A stretch of DNA of 64,000 nucleotides. Origin: Nansenia antarctica (Eukaryota; Chordata; Actinopteri; Argentiniformes; Microstomatidae). The notes beneath the pieces are model-generated. The model did no database searches and had not been told where the DNA came from. It was given only the letters and a program-made list of their open reading frames with translations. Shown piece after piece: positions 12,013-22,084 of this stretch (position 1 is the first letter of the stretch; each line of letters begins with the position of its first letter). The translations under genes and the position numbers were made by a program. The DNA lies in NCBI GenBank assembly GCA_963989245.1, contig OZ022339.1:17614690-17678689 (forward strand), given 5' to 3'.

Positions 12013-12258
12013 TATATGCTCAATATATTTTAACAGTGAAAAAACAGGAAATACAGATTTAAAAAAAAAAAAAAATAATCACAATAGTATGTTATTACAA
12101 TGATATAAACTTAAAATAAAATCAGTCTACTGTTAATAAAACTACTGCTGCAGATTTCTGTTGGTCTGTTTCTCAGACTGAATTGGTTCCATACTGCTTG
12201 GCCCTCTGAAAGGTCACAGCCAGGTCAGCTGCAGGTTGGGGCGGGGGAGGGGAGACAT
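12013..12258. repeat. satellite tail segment, first copy
   Basis: This AT-rich tail, with an A run near 12060 and ending GGGGAGACATCA, is repeated at 17493-17738 after another monomer fragment. It contains no open frame of note. It may be the true edge of the amplified unit. Confidence 0.8.
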
Positions 12259-12602
12259 CAATTAACCACCTGCACCTCCAAACTTTCCCCAAAGCTACTG
12301 CTGCATTCAATGCACATGGGAATAACTGGTTTTCTGGAACAAGATGAATAATTATTATTCATAAATGTAGAACTGCTTAATCCCTTTATGTTTTGTAATT
12401 ATTTAAAGATAAAACAACAGTTTTAAATGTTTTTATAATTTAAACCATTATATGGCTTGCATGATTGAGAATGTTGTCATTTTTAATACACAGTTTTGGT
12501 ACACTACATTAACGCATTTACAGAACTCTCCTTAAAATTACAAATATAGTACTTATTACTAATACACTCAGGCCTCAGCCGTTCATTTAACATTGCCGAC
12601 CT
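12259..12602. other. unique AT-rich segment and monomer start
   Basis: 12259-12560 is AT-rich and unassigned. From about 12565 the satellite sequence resumes and is cut at GACCT (12598-12602) by the LTR element. Confidence 0.6.
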
Positions 12603-12814
12603 TGTTGTGTCCTGCCCTTTAAGACGGAATCACGTGTTAGACTAAGGAGGAAGTTGAAGTGTATGCTGGGTAGTTGGCTGCCATACTCATTCATGCTGAG
12701 AAGTTATGTTGAGTAGTTTGCTGCTATACTCATGCTGAAAAGAATAAAGCTGCGTTTGATGGACCACGTTCTCTATCGACTATTATTACTTACAAGTCCA
12801 GTCCGGACATCACA
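12603..12814 (+). repeat. left LTR
   Basis: It begins TGTTGTGTCC and ends GGACATCACA. It carries an AATAAA signal at about 12743 and a TATTATTACT stretch near the end. It matches the right LTR base for base by eye. Confidence 0.95.
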
Positions 12815-12816
12815 AT

Positions 12817-12826
12817 TGGCGACGAG
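12817..12826 (+). promoter_or_regulatory. primer-binding site, tRNA-Ser type
   Basis: TGGCGACGAG lies two bases after the LTR. It is complementary to the 3' end of a vertebrate tRNA-Ser(GCU), CTCGTCG plus CCA, for ten bases. This is the expected start of minus-strand DNA synthesis. Confidence 0.75.
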
Positions 12827-12850
12827 TAATCGGAGTTACTAGTTTTTACA

Positions 12851-15800
12851 ATGGCTGTAAACGTGCCGTTTCCCTGTTTTTTCCTGCCTGCGCCTGGTGA
12901 GCCCACCATTCCATTCAAGACATGGCGGAAAATTTTTGAGAACTATTTGCTGGTCATCAATGCTAGCGGTAATGCTTGGCCTGCTGCACGGCGTAGAGCC
13001 GTCTTACTACACTGCCTGGGCACCGAGGGACAGCGTCTCTTCTACTCGCTCCCGAACACAGGTGCAGATTACGACACTGCAATGACTGCGTTGGAGGAGT
13101 ACTTTGTGCCCAAGACAAACACTGTTGCTGAACGCCATGCTTTCCGTAAGAGAGTACAGATGCAGAATGAAACGGTCCTTCAGTATGTGATTGCACTACG
13201 TGAACTTGCAGCTACGTGCGACTATGGCGATCGTGCGGATGAGGCGATCCGTGATCAGCTAGTTGAACATCTACACAACCCGCGGATCCGTGAAAGACTT
13301 TTGATGGACAATAAACTTACACTGGAAAGAGCCATGACAACTGCTACACAGATTGAGGCTGCTACGGAGCAAGCTAAGGCCTTCTGTGAGCCGCGGGCTG
13401 CATCTGTGCAGGCGGTGCAGCACACTCCACAACAGTGGGGTAAGCGTACAAAGCCTAGGGAGGCTTCACAGCGGAAAACATGTTACCGCTGTGGATCAGA
13501 TGGACATTTAGCTAATGCAACTAACTGCCCAGCTGCATCAGTTACATGCAGACAATGCAACAGAGTGGGTCACTTTGCCAAGGTGTGTCGCAGTACACAG
13601 ACACACACCAAGGAGGTACGTGAGGTTGATCTCCCTGAATTTACAGTGTTATATACTGAACATTCTGCACGTAATAGTGATAAGATCACATGCACTGTGG
13701 AGATTATTTCAGAACACTCACAGTCCAGTAAAGTGGAATTGCTGGTTGACACTGGTTCATCTGTCTCTATACTGCCACAGAGCATCTACGCACAGTACTT
13801 TAAAAACATTCCACTTACTGAACCGACTGCCAGGCTGGTGTCTTACTCTAAAACCAGCATTCCAGTGCTGGGGTGCATGTCTGCTGATGTTTCTCTCCAT
13901 GGCCGCACTGCTCCAGGTACCTTCTTCATTGTGGAGAGGGGGACCTCACTGATGGGGAGGGACCTAATGACTGTGTTAAGTGTGCATATTGCAAACAACA
14001 AAGTGGTGCCTCCTAATGACTCTGCATCTCTGCCTACTCCTGTGCTCCAGTGCACTACTGCATCTGCTCCCGCTGCTGTAGGGTGTGCAGAAAACTTTGT
14101 GCACCGCGTGAAGGTCGATTCCTCTGTCACACCGGTACGCCAAAAGCTGCGCCGGCTACCGCTGTCTGTCAGAGACGCAGTTTCTGATGAACTGAAGCGC
14201 TTACTCGCTGCTGGAGTGATCGAACCTGTCGACGCCTCTGCTTGGGTGTCCCCCATTGTCGTCATACAAAAGAAGACTGGAAAAATAAGGATGTGTGTCG
14301 ACCTGCGTGAGCCCAATAAGGCGGTCATTATTGACGCCTTTCCACTGCCTCATATGGATGAGCTCCTTTCCAGCCTGAAAGGCTCCACCATCTTCTCATC
14401 CATTGACCTGGCTAACGCCTACTACCAGGTGCCTCTTGCTGAGGAGTCACGCGACCTAACGGCATTCATCACCCATGATGGACTGTATCGGTTCTGCCGT
14501 GTGCCATATGGACTGGCATCAGCGCCAGCTGCCTTTCAGAAGATGATGAGCATCATTCTCGCTGACCTGCCGGGTGTGGAGTACTACATTGATGATGTCA
14601 TCATACATGGCAGTGACAGGCACACACATGACGAGGCTCTTAAAGTTACCCTGCAACGTCTGAAATCTGCTGGCTTGCAGCTTAATAACGACAAATGCCG
14701 TTTCCGTGAGCCCAGTCTACCATTCCTGGGTCACACTGTCTCTGCTGATGGTCTGCTTCCAGACACTGTACGCATACAGGCCATCGCTGAGGCTCCAGCA
14801 CCCACTGACGTTACTACACTGCGTTCCTTCCTCGGCTTGCTCTCCTGGTACTCTAAGTTCCTGCCCAACCATGCCACTGTGGTGGAACCTATGCGAGCAT
14901 GCCTGAGACAGACGGACAGTGCATTTCAGTGGACTGACGAAGCACAAGCCAGTTATGAAAGGGTCAAGCAACTGCTGGTAAAGAGCCAAGCCCTAGCATT
15001 GTTTGATCCTGCACTGCACACTATCATATCTACAGATGCATCTGACTACGGGTTGGGTGCTGTGATGTCACAAGTGGGCCCTGACAACGTTGAGAGAACT
15101 GTTGCGTTTGCATCTCGAACTCTCTCTGCTGCTGAGCGCAAATATGCTGTTGTGGAAAAGGAAGCCCTGGCCTGCGTCTGGGCTGTGGAGCGGTGGCGCA
15201 CTTACTTGTGGGGACGCCGTTTCACTCTGAAGACGGACCACCAAGCGCTCACGACACTGATGACTACAAAGGGTGTCGGTCGCGCTGGTCTACGTGTTGC
15301 AAGATGGTCTGCCCGTCTCATGTCCTACAACTACGATGTCACCTACCGTCCAGGCTCTGACAACGCACCTGCCGACTGCATGTCTCGCTTACCTCTGCCT
15401 GCTGCATCTGCTCCGGCTGACGACGACACGGAGTACGTTGCTCTTCTCACCTCTACTAGTGAGTCTCTCTCTGCTGCTGACCTGGACTCTGCCTGTGCCT
15501 CATGTCCCGAGCTCACAATGCTCCGCGTCATCATCTCAAGTGGTTGGCCTCCTTCCTCTAAAGGTCTCGACCCTGTCTTGCTACCATACTACCCACTCCG
15601 CCATGAACTGTCTGTGAAGGACAGCTTCATATTTCGAGGCTCCAGAGTGCTTGTCCCTGACGCTCTCCGCCCTGCACTGATCTCCATTGCTCACGAGTCC
15701 CACCAAGGAGTGGTGCGGACCAAACAGAGACTTCGTGAACTGTACTGGTGGCCTAAAATGGATGATCAGGTGCTCAGTGCTATCCGTGCCTGCCACTTGT

Positions 15801-16741
15801 GCCAGTCAAATGACAAGACAGCAAAGCCACGTCCAGGTCCACTGCAACCTGTACCACTTCCTGATGGGCCATGGCAAAAGGTTGCCATGGATATAGTCGG
15901 CCCATTCGAAACAGCTGCTCCAGACTGCAGATACGCTGTTACAATGACTGACTACTTTAGTAAATGGCCTGAGGTAGCCTTCACCCGAGACATCACTACT
16001 AACACTGTGCTTGCCTTTATGTCATCTGTGTTCAGCCGGCATGGGAACCCGCTGAACATTGTCACTGACAACGGTGTGCAGTTTACGTCTGCATCATTCA
16101 CATCCTTCCTGAAAGACAGACAAATCTCACACAGCCGATCTTCTCTCTACTACCCTGCTGCTAATGGGGCCATAGAAAGGTTCAATCGGGTGCTGAAACA
16201 AACCATCCAGCTGGCCATTCAGCAACATCAGCCTTGGAAACCAGCTGTGGTAGACTTTCTCCAGGTCTACCGTGCCACTCCTCATGCCACTACTGGTTCA
16301 TCTCCTTTTGAACTGCTCCACGGTCGGCCCATGCGAACCAAGCTGACTCTGTTACCTCCTGCTCCTGAGTGTACTCCGGCGACGATGAACATTCGCCACA
16401 GAGTCAGTGAACGACAGCGCAAGATGAAGGCCTACACTGATGCCAAACGTGGTGCACGTCCTCCTGCTTTTCAAAAAGGGGACAAAGTGCGGGTTAAGAA
16501 TCCTCTGCATGTGATGAAAGGTCACAGAAGGTACAGTGATCCTCTCACCATAAGCAAGAAGGTGGGGGACAGCACATACATTCTGAGTGATGGAAAGACT
16601 TGGAATGCCTCTCATCTCACTGCTTTCCCAGACACTGCCGCAACCACAGACGGAGACACTGTAGAGCCTGTGGTTGATCATTCACCCAGGCCTAGACGTA
16701 ATATCCAGAGGTCTGGATGGCTAAAGGACTATGTCTCTTGA
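12851..16741 (+). CDS. Gag-Pol polyprotein, 1296 aa, intact
   Basis: The protein of an LTR retrotransposon: capsid-like Gag, protease, reverse transcriptase, RNase H and integrase in one frame. Residues 1-200 are Gag-like. Two zinc knuckles lie at about 211-246; the first has six residues between its H and last C instead of four, and the second is canonical. The protease DTGS is at 300-303. RT spans about 465-650 with YIDD at 579-582. RNase H starts near 728 (TDASDYGLGAV). The integrase HHCC zinc finger is at about 948-985 and the DD35E triad is D1014, D1073 and E1109. The start at 12851 is the first ATG, 36 bp after the LTR. No stop, frameshift or gag-pol slip site is seen, so Gag dosage must be set in some other way. 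It appears functional. Confidence 0.95.
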   Translation: MAVNVPFPCFFLPAPGEPTIPFKTWRKIFENYLLVINASGNAWPAARRRAVLLHCLGTEGQRLFYSLPNTGADYDTAMTALEEYFVPKTNTVAERHAFRKRVQMQNETVLQYVIALRELAATCDYGDRADEAIRDQLVEHLHNPRIRERLLMDNKLTLERAMTTATQIEAATEQAKAFCEPRAASVQAVQHTPQQWGKRTKPREASQRKTCYRCGSDGHLANATNCPAASVTCRQCNRVGHFAKVCRSTQTHTKEVREVDLPEFTVLYTEHSARNSDKITCTVEIISEHSQSSKVELLVDTGSSVSILPQSIYAQYFKNIPLTEPTARLVSYSKTSIPVLGCMSADVSLHGRTAPGTFFIVERGTSLMGRDLMTVLSVHIANNKVVPPNDSASLPTPVLQCTTASAPAAVGCAENFVHRVKVDSSVTPVRQKLRRLPLSVRDAVSDELKRLLAAGVIEPVDASAWVSPIVVIQKKTGKIRMCVDLREPNKAVIIDAFPLPHMDELLSSLKGSTIFSSIDLANAYYQVPLAEESRDLTAFITHDGLYRFCRVPYGLASAPAAFQKMMSIILADLPGVEYYIDDVIIHGSDRHTHDEALKVTLQRLKSAGLQLNNDKCRFREPSLPFLGHTVSADGLLPDTVRIQAIAEAPAPTDVTTLRSFLGLLSWYSKFLPNHATVVEPMRACLRQTDSAFQWTDEAQASYERVKQLLVKSQALALFDPALHTIISTDASDYGLGAVMSQVGPDNVERTVAFASRTLSAAERKYAVVEKEALACVWAVERWRTYLWGRRFTLKTDHQALTTLMTTKGVGRAGLRVARWSARLMSYNYDVTYRPGSDNAPADCMSRLPLPAASAPADDDTEYVALLTSTSESLSAADLDSACASCPELTMLRVIISSGWPPSSKGLDPVLLPYYPLRHELSVKDSFIFRGSRVLVPDALRPALISIAHESHQGVVRTKQRLRELYWWPKMDDQVLSAIRACHLCQSNDKTAKPRPGPLQPVPLPDGPWQKVAMDIVGPFETAAPDCRYAVTMTDYFSKWPEVAFTRDITTNTVLAFMSSVFSRHGNPLNIVTDNGVQFTSASFTSFLKDRQISHSRSSLYYPAANGAIERFNRVLKQTIQLAIQQHQPWKPAVVDFLQVYRATPHATTGSSPFELLHGRPMRTKLTLLPPAPECTPATMNIRHRVSERQRKMKAYTDAKRGARPPAFQKGDKVRVKNPLHVMKGHRRYSDPLTISKKVGDSTYILSDGKTWNASHLTAFPDTAATTDGDTVEPVVDHSPRPRRNIQRSGWLKDYVS

Positions 16742-16990
16742 ATAGCCTAATAATGGGTCACTGACAGTTGTTGAATTGTATTCCTGTTGTATGGGGATTG
16801 TTGCACTTATACTGTTTGCACTACTTTGGTCTATTGTTATTGTATTAGACTGTCATTACCTAGATTAATAATATTTAAGTTTCCTTATGTGATATTGATT
16901 GGGTAATGTGATATTGTTTTGTTTATACATGCTGAATCTACCATTTCATTTTTTGCTTGCCTTGTTGTTAGTACAAGTAACTCTTTTCCA

Positions 16991-17002
16991 GAAAGGGGGA
17001 AA
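16991..17002 (+). promoter_or_regulatory. polypurine tract
   Basis: GAAAGGGGGAAA lies directly before the right LTR and would prime plus-strand DNA synthesis. Confidence 0.9.
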
Positions 17003-17214
17003 TGTTGTGTCCTGCCCTTTAAGACGGAATCACGTGTTAGACTAAGGAGGAAGTTGAAGTGTATGCTGGGTAGTTGGCTGCCATACTCATTCATGCTGAG
17101 AAGTTATGTTGAGTAGTTTGCTGCTATACTCATGCTGAAAAGAATAAAGCTGCGTTTGATGGACCACGTTCTCTATCGACTATTATTACTTACAAGTCCA
17201 GTCCGGACATCACA
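17003..17214 (+). repeat. right LTR
   Basis: A 212-bp copy that I read as identical to 12603-12814. Identity implies very little time since insertion. Confidence 0.95.
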
Positions 17215-17492
17215 GACCTCCTGAACTTTAGGGACACTTCCTATGTAGCCAGGGGAACAGAAAAAGACACACGCCATCAGTGGGATGCCAGCTTTCAGCC
17301 AAACGTGATTTCAAGTCTCTAGCCCAATGTATCACCAAACAGCGCTCAATTTAGTCACTCACTATTCGCCTCCCCCTCCCCCACACAGCACCTTCCACAG
17401 CTAGCAGCACACTCAGGCCTCAGCCGTTCATTTAACATTGCCGACCTCCTGAACTTTAGTCTCTAGCCCAATGTATCACCAAACAGCGCTCA
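17215..17492. repeat. satellite monomer remainder after LTR element
   Basis: The sequence resumes GACCTCCTGAACTTTAG and passes through two partial monomers. It continues the satellite interrupted at 12602. Confidence 0.9.
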
Positions 17493-17738
17493 ATTATATG
17501 CTCAATATATTTTAACAGTGAAAAAACAGGAAATACAGATAAAAAAAAAAAGAAAATCACAATAGTATGTTATTAGAATGATATAAACTTAAAATAAAAT
17601 CAGTCTACTGTTAATAAAACTACTGCTGCAGATTTTCTGTTGGTCTGTTTCTCAGACTGAATTGGTGCCATACTGCTTGGCCCTCTGAAAGGTCACAGCC
17701 AGGTCAGCTGCAGGTTGGGGCGGGGGAGGGGAGACATC
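17493..17738. repeat. satellite tail segment, second copy
   Basis: Near-identical to 12013-12258 and ends at the same GGGGAGACATCA. After this point the two copies diverge, which marks a breakpoint. Confidence 0.85.
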
Positions 17739-17789
17739 ACCAGAATACCTCTGTGTCATTGGCTGCTATAGGCATAAAAGGAGAGAAAC

Positions 17790-18026
17790 TCATGGTGTGG
17801 CCCCCATCTTCCCCTGACCTCAACCCTATTGAGAACCTTTGGAGCATCCTCAAGCAAAAATATATATGAGGGTGGGAGGCAGTTCACATCAAAACAGCAG
17901 CTCTGGGAGGCTATTCTGGCATCCTGCAAAGAAATTCAAGCAGAAACTGTCCAAAAACTCACAAGTTCAATGGATGCAAGAATTGTGAAGGTGATATCAA
18001 AGAAGGGGTCCTATGTTAACATGTAA
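17790..18026 (+). pseudogene. Tc1/mariner transposase C-terminus, broken
   Basis: The frame from about 17790 reads KLMVWPPSSPDLNPIENLW, containing the final acidic residue (E in NPIEN) of the DDE catalytic triad. A stop follows at about 17866. The adjacent frame carries YEGGRQFTSKQQLWEAIL and then SSMDARIVKVISKKGSYVNM, the usual end of this family, up to a stop at 18026. One frameshift near 17860 therefore separates the two halves. Everything before the catalytic end is lost, so no active enzyme can be made. The assignment rests on these family-typical blocks. Confidence 0.85.
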
Positions 18027-18038
18027 CTTGACCTGTTA

Positions 18039-20203
18039 CAGTTTTTCTCAGTCGCTTTGGTGCATTTCTCACATCACTATTAACATTTGCACAACAGTTA
18101 GTGCATTTCTCAGAACAATTAGTACAAACTGCAAAACCTAGGTGTTAACCTGCAAAAGCGTGTCACTTGCTCAAAATGGATAGTTCATTCCTCAAAAGCA
18201 AGTATTCATGTCAATGAAAGTGTCAGTGTCATCAAAATGAAAAGTCCTGACACCATTGTTTATGAACAAGATAGTCAAATGGCTTTGTCATGTTTTCATT
18301 ATGACAGTTCACTCTAAGTGTTTTCCAATGCAAAAAAGTCAGATCTTGGTGACACTACCTGAAAATGCTCAAGACAGTACTATACACTATTTGCACAGCC
18401 ATTTGAAATCTACAGTGGGTTACACATTACTGTATTTAGTGAGGTAAATGAGTACAAGACGCTGAATAGTTATGTTTCACATTTTTACTGCATATGCTCT
18501 TTGCAATTCTAATTTGTTCACAGCATTGTGCAAAAGAAAAATACAAACTTGTTTACCACAAACATAAGAAACACCCTTTGGGTAGAGCTGTGCACAACTG
18601 TAAACAATATTGCAGTACATATTGGAACTGAATTGGAACATCCAACATACTGTAAATCATTCATTGACATCCAGACGTTCCTGTCTGTCTGGCCACATAT
18701 TTTCATCGACATCACAGCGAATATCATCCCTGGTAATGCAGCGAGGAAAGTATCTCCCTGAGTGGCGAATCCACCCTCTGCTAGCAAGGCCATTTGGGTA
18801 TGTGGATGCCGGTCATATACCTTCCACCTCCAGGCAGAGAAAAACTCCTCTATTGGATTCAGGAATGGCGAGTAGGGAGGGAGATATTCCACCAGCATCC
18901 TTTCATGTGCTGCAAACCACTGTCTGACCAGATCTGAGTGGTGAAAACGCACATTATCCCATACAACAACATACTTGTTCAGATGGTCTCCATTTAGACC
19001 CCTCTCATTCTCAGGGATTATATCCCTGTAAAGAGTGTCTAAAAAAGTCAGCAGATGTTGTGTTGTGTGGACCAAGACAGGGTATATGGGTGAGGACGCC
19101 GTTTTCTGAGACGGCTGCACACATTGTAATATTCCCTCCTCGTTGGCCTGGGACATCAATGGTTGCTCTCTGTCCAATGTGATTTCTGCCACGCCTTCTA
19201 CCTTTTGCCAGATTAACGCCTCATCAACGTATATGAATGTGTGCAGCGGTTCCCTGGCCTCCAGCTCCAGTACACACTTTATCCCAGAATAGAGAGAGAG
19301 AGAAAAAAACTCATTTTGGACAACATATTGTACAGTATGAATTGTCATGTAAGTGTACTGCATGGCACTACACAAAGTAACCAGTTTACAGCACTGGACA
19401 TTAGAGTATGCATAGAACACATAAATGTTTTACCTGTACATACTGGTGACGGATCTCCTTCACTCTGTCGCTGTTCCGTTCAAATGGCACATTGTACAAG
19501 TGTTTCATGCGCATTTCATTTCTCCTGAGCAGTCAATTGTAGCGATTGAAACGGATTCAATATTCCCAAAGATATTGTCATCCTCTATAACAGCGCTTTG
19601 TATCGCTCTCAACCTTATGGCATTGTTTGCAATCACCATTGCACACATGGCTTCCTCTTGTTGTGGAGTAAAAAGGGGCCCTTTTCCACCTCTGCAAGGT
19701 TGTCTTGCCTTGTCTTGTCTATGTGGTGCAGAGTAAAATTACAGTAATGTACAGTAAACATGAGATATACGGCTTTAACCCATATTACTGTAGTGAACAA
19801 TAACAGAGAGAAATTGTTCAATTTGGGAGACATTTTCAGGAAAAATGATAAAGAAATGTATACAATTTGCTTGACAGATTTTGACAACTTGTTCAACATT
19901 TTTGGATGTAATGACTCAAGCAATGAAATGAGGACTTAGTTTTATAGGGAATGACTATTAAGCATCCAAAAGTATAGTTCATTTTGACTGACATGACATA
20001 AGCAAATGATAATGTTATAAAACAGCAGAGAATTGTATGACAGCAATTGATGCATGTCCAAAAGCATTTGCAATTTGTTTGAAGGAATGAGAAACTGCTA
20101 CTATGATGTGCACAAATGACTAAATGTTGTGGAGGTTGAACTAACAGTTATGAGAATTTCAATTCTGATCAGAGAAATGCACCAAAGCAATTGAGAAAAA
20201 CTG
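18039..20203 (-). mobile_element. IS630-like DNA transposon with TA target duplication
   Basis: The ends form inverted repeats of about 32 bp: CAGTTTTTCTCAGTCGCTTT on the left, and its near-complement ending GAGAAAAACTG on the right. TA flanks both ends (18037-18038 and 20204-20205). The element sits in the older Tc1/mariner remnant. Its terminal CAGTTTTT resembles the ends of the elements at 40282-40755 and 51272-52416. Confidence 0.85.
18690..19700 (-). pseudogene. IS630-like (DDE_3-type) transposase, degenerate
   Basis: On the minus strand an N-terminal helix-turn-helix-like part lies at about 19435-19690 (EEAMCAMVIANNAIRLRAI and, in another frame, NVPFERNSDRVKEIRHQYVQ). The catalytic part lies at about 18690-19276. 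The triad is visible as FIYVDEA, VVWDNVRFHH and PFLNPIEEFF, with 35 residues between the second D and the first E. A possible 157-bp intron (19277-19433, GT...AG, phase 0) separates the two parts. Frame changes near 19535, 19200, 19070 and 18780 show decay: the best-conserved residues switch between frames. It is inactive as it stands. Confidence 0.8.
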
Positions 20204-20707
20204 TAAGATGTTTTTGTTTGAAATAGCTTTTGATTTCAGTAAATATGACCTCCTAACCCTAAATTCATCACAATTGTTTGTTCTTTACAACCTATAAAAT
20301 GTTTTGAAACTCTGTTGTGCATAATAATTTGGAACAGTGCATTTTGAGTTTTTTATTAAAAAAAATAATACTGTTATCATTGGGAGGTTTGTTCAATAAC
20401 ATTTGAATTATACTCTAACGGTTGATGACTTGAAAATTATACTGATTGTCATTTGCATCGACTATTTAGGAAAATCTGATAAAAATATAATTTGCATAAT
20501 AATTTGGAACGAGGTGTATATTTAACCTTTTCGAGAGGGAACTGTGCTCAGTATAGTTTTAACAATAAAGGTCCCATATTATCTTATATCTTAATTCACT
20601 TCCTGGTAATTGCTATGTTGCAAATACCCTGCGTTATTAAAATATGGAGAAATATGAATTAGGAAATTATGGAAATACTGTAATAGGTACAGATTTTAAA
20701 AGCATGC

Positions 20708-20790
20708 CCCCATCAGAATCAGAATCAGAAAAGTGTATTGCCAAGTACGTTCACACATACAAGGAATTTGCTTTGTAAAACATGGAAAGG
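20708..20790 (-). mobile_element. retroposon 3' tail with TTCTGA repeats
   Basis: The plus strand shows TCAGAATCAGAATCAGAA followed by ATTGCCAAGTACG. The same tail occurs in the other orientation at 39640-39712. Such short tandem 3' ends mark LINE-mobilised elements. Confidence 0.6.
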
Positions 20791-21370
20791 TAATAAAAAC
20801 AAGTGCCATAACCTGTGCCCCACCCAAAAACCAGCCGCCACTGCTATTTACACCATGGAATTATAGTCACACACTTTCTAGTCACAATAATAAGACCAAT
20901 GTTAACCAGCGTTCTCTGTCAGAACACTCAGCCAGTATATTTGCTAGCGTTTCACCCTGCAAAAACTCTCGCGTCGCGCGCACACACTCGTCTCGCGCGC
21001 ACACTCGCGCACAATCTTGTATTATTCTCCAACGGCACAACGCGAAACGAAGTGTGCTCCGTCCCCACTAATTAGATCTTCAGCCAAACCTGCACACCTG
21101 TCTCCACCCCCAATCATGTGCTTGATGCAAAGTGCACGTGACAGACAGGCAGCTCATATGATTGGCTGCAGGAGTGTTAAATGTGTGTTAAAATTTCTGC
21201 CATTTCTGTGAAAAAAATAGTAAAAAATGGCGATTTCGCCACCAGGGGCGCACTCTAAACACTGATTAAGCACTCTTTTCAGACTTATGTAGCAGTGTGG
21301 GTCAAAATTTAAAACATAGAAATATTTGCACTAGACATATCAGCAACACTTTTTCTACCAAATTCAATGA
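20791..21370. other. unassigned sequence
   Basis: A CG-rich patch with alternating CGCGC/ACAC motifs lies near 20970-21015. No gene or repeat is recognised. Confidence 0.4.
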
Positions 21371-21411
21371 AAATCGGTGTGGGGACCCGTTTTGGGTCCC
21401 CACACCGATTT
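21371..21411. repeat. perfect 18-bp hairpin
   Basis: The arms AAATCGGTGTGGGGACCC (21371-21388) and its exact complement (21394-21411) flank a 5-base loop. GTCCCCACA motifs continue to about 21455, just before a long CA tract. Confidence 0.9.
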
Positions 21412-21469
21412 CGAGTCCCCACACCGTGGTTGTGCTGTCAGACCTCAGTCCCCACATAGTAGTATACAC

Positions 21470-21586
<117 letters not shown>

Positions 21587-21662
21587 CTGAATGCCTGGTG
21601 AGAAGACAGGTTCAGTGTGGTGGGTGAGTGAGATGCTGTGAACATGAGCCGCCCCCAGTAGA

Positions 21663-21960
21663 TTTCATTTGATTTGATGTGATTTATTAGGATCCCCGTT
21701 AGCTAACGCAAAGCATCAGCTACTCTTCCTGGGGTGCACAGAAAACATATACAAGAAACCATCACAACACATGTGACAAACACGAAAAACATCATACATA
21801 ACAACAAGTTACCAAAAATAAAACCCAAATAAAAGTCAGCAATGCTCACAGCCTTAGTTTTTAGTGAGCATCACAAAAACACAGAACACAAAAAGAACCA
21901 TCCACCACAAAACAAGAAATAATAGAAATAGAATAAACATGTAAATACTCAGCTAGGATC
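21663..21960 (-). mobile_element. LINE 3' end fragment
   Basis: It starts TTTATTAGGATCCCCGTTAG and includes CTACTCTTCCTGGGGT, a 3' terminal block I know from fish LINEs, here on the minus strand. No coding part remains. Confidence 0.55.
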
Positions 21961-22084
21961 TAATGCATATGATGTGTTGCTTCACTTGATTTTTTTCTCC
22001 AACTGATGTTATTCTGGGTTTTAGAAATATGACCTGGTACAAGACAGGAGGTGATAGTGGCATTGGCATTAGTCAGGAGTAGGC

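Larger units (their letters stand above)
12603..17214 (+). mobile_element. Ty3/gypsy-type LTR retrotransposon, apparently complete
   Basis: The element is 4612 bp with 212-bp LTRs that I read as identical. It has a primer-binding site, one Gag-Pol frame and a purine tract. It is flanked by the 5-bp duplication GACCT at 12598-12602 and 17215-17219, and the interrupted sequence is a satellite monomer whose intact form occurs many times nearby. Domain order protease-RT-RNase H-integrase places it in Ty3/gypsy. The serine-type primer site and the single Gag-Pol frame would fit the Mag lineage, which is an inference. No envelope-like frame is present. Confidence 0.95.
17739..20520 (+). mobile_element. 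Tc1/mariner remnant, split by IS630-like insertion
   Basis: The left part (17739-18038) holds the transposase C-terminus. The right part (20204-20520) is its 3' flank with two copies of GCATAATAATTTGGAAC near 20318 and 20495, the latter close to the end. The two parts join across a TA duplication once the element at 18039-20203 is removed. The 5' half is missing at the satellite breakpoint. Confidence 0.75.

Noticed and set aside
18528..18927. Plus-strand open frames opposite the IS630-like transposase
   Set aside because: The conserved motifs are on the minus strand; these are shadows.
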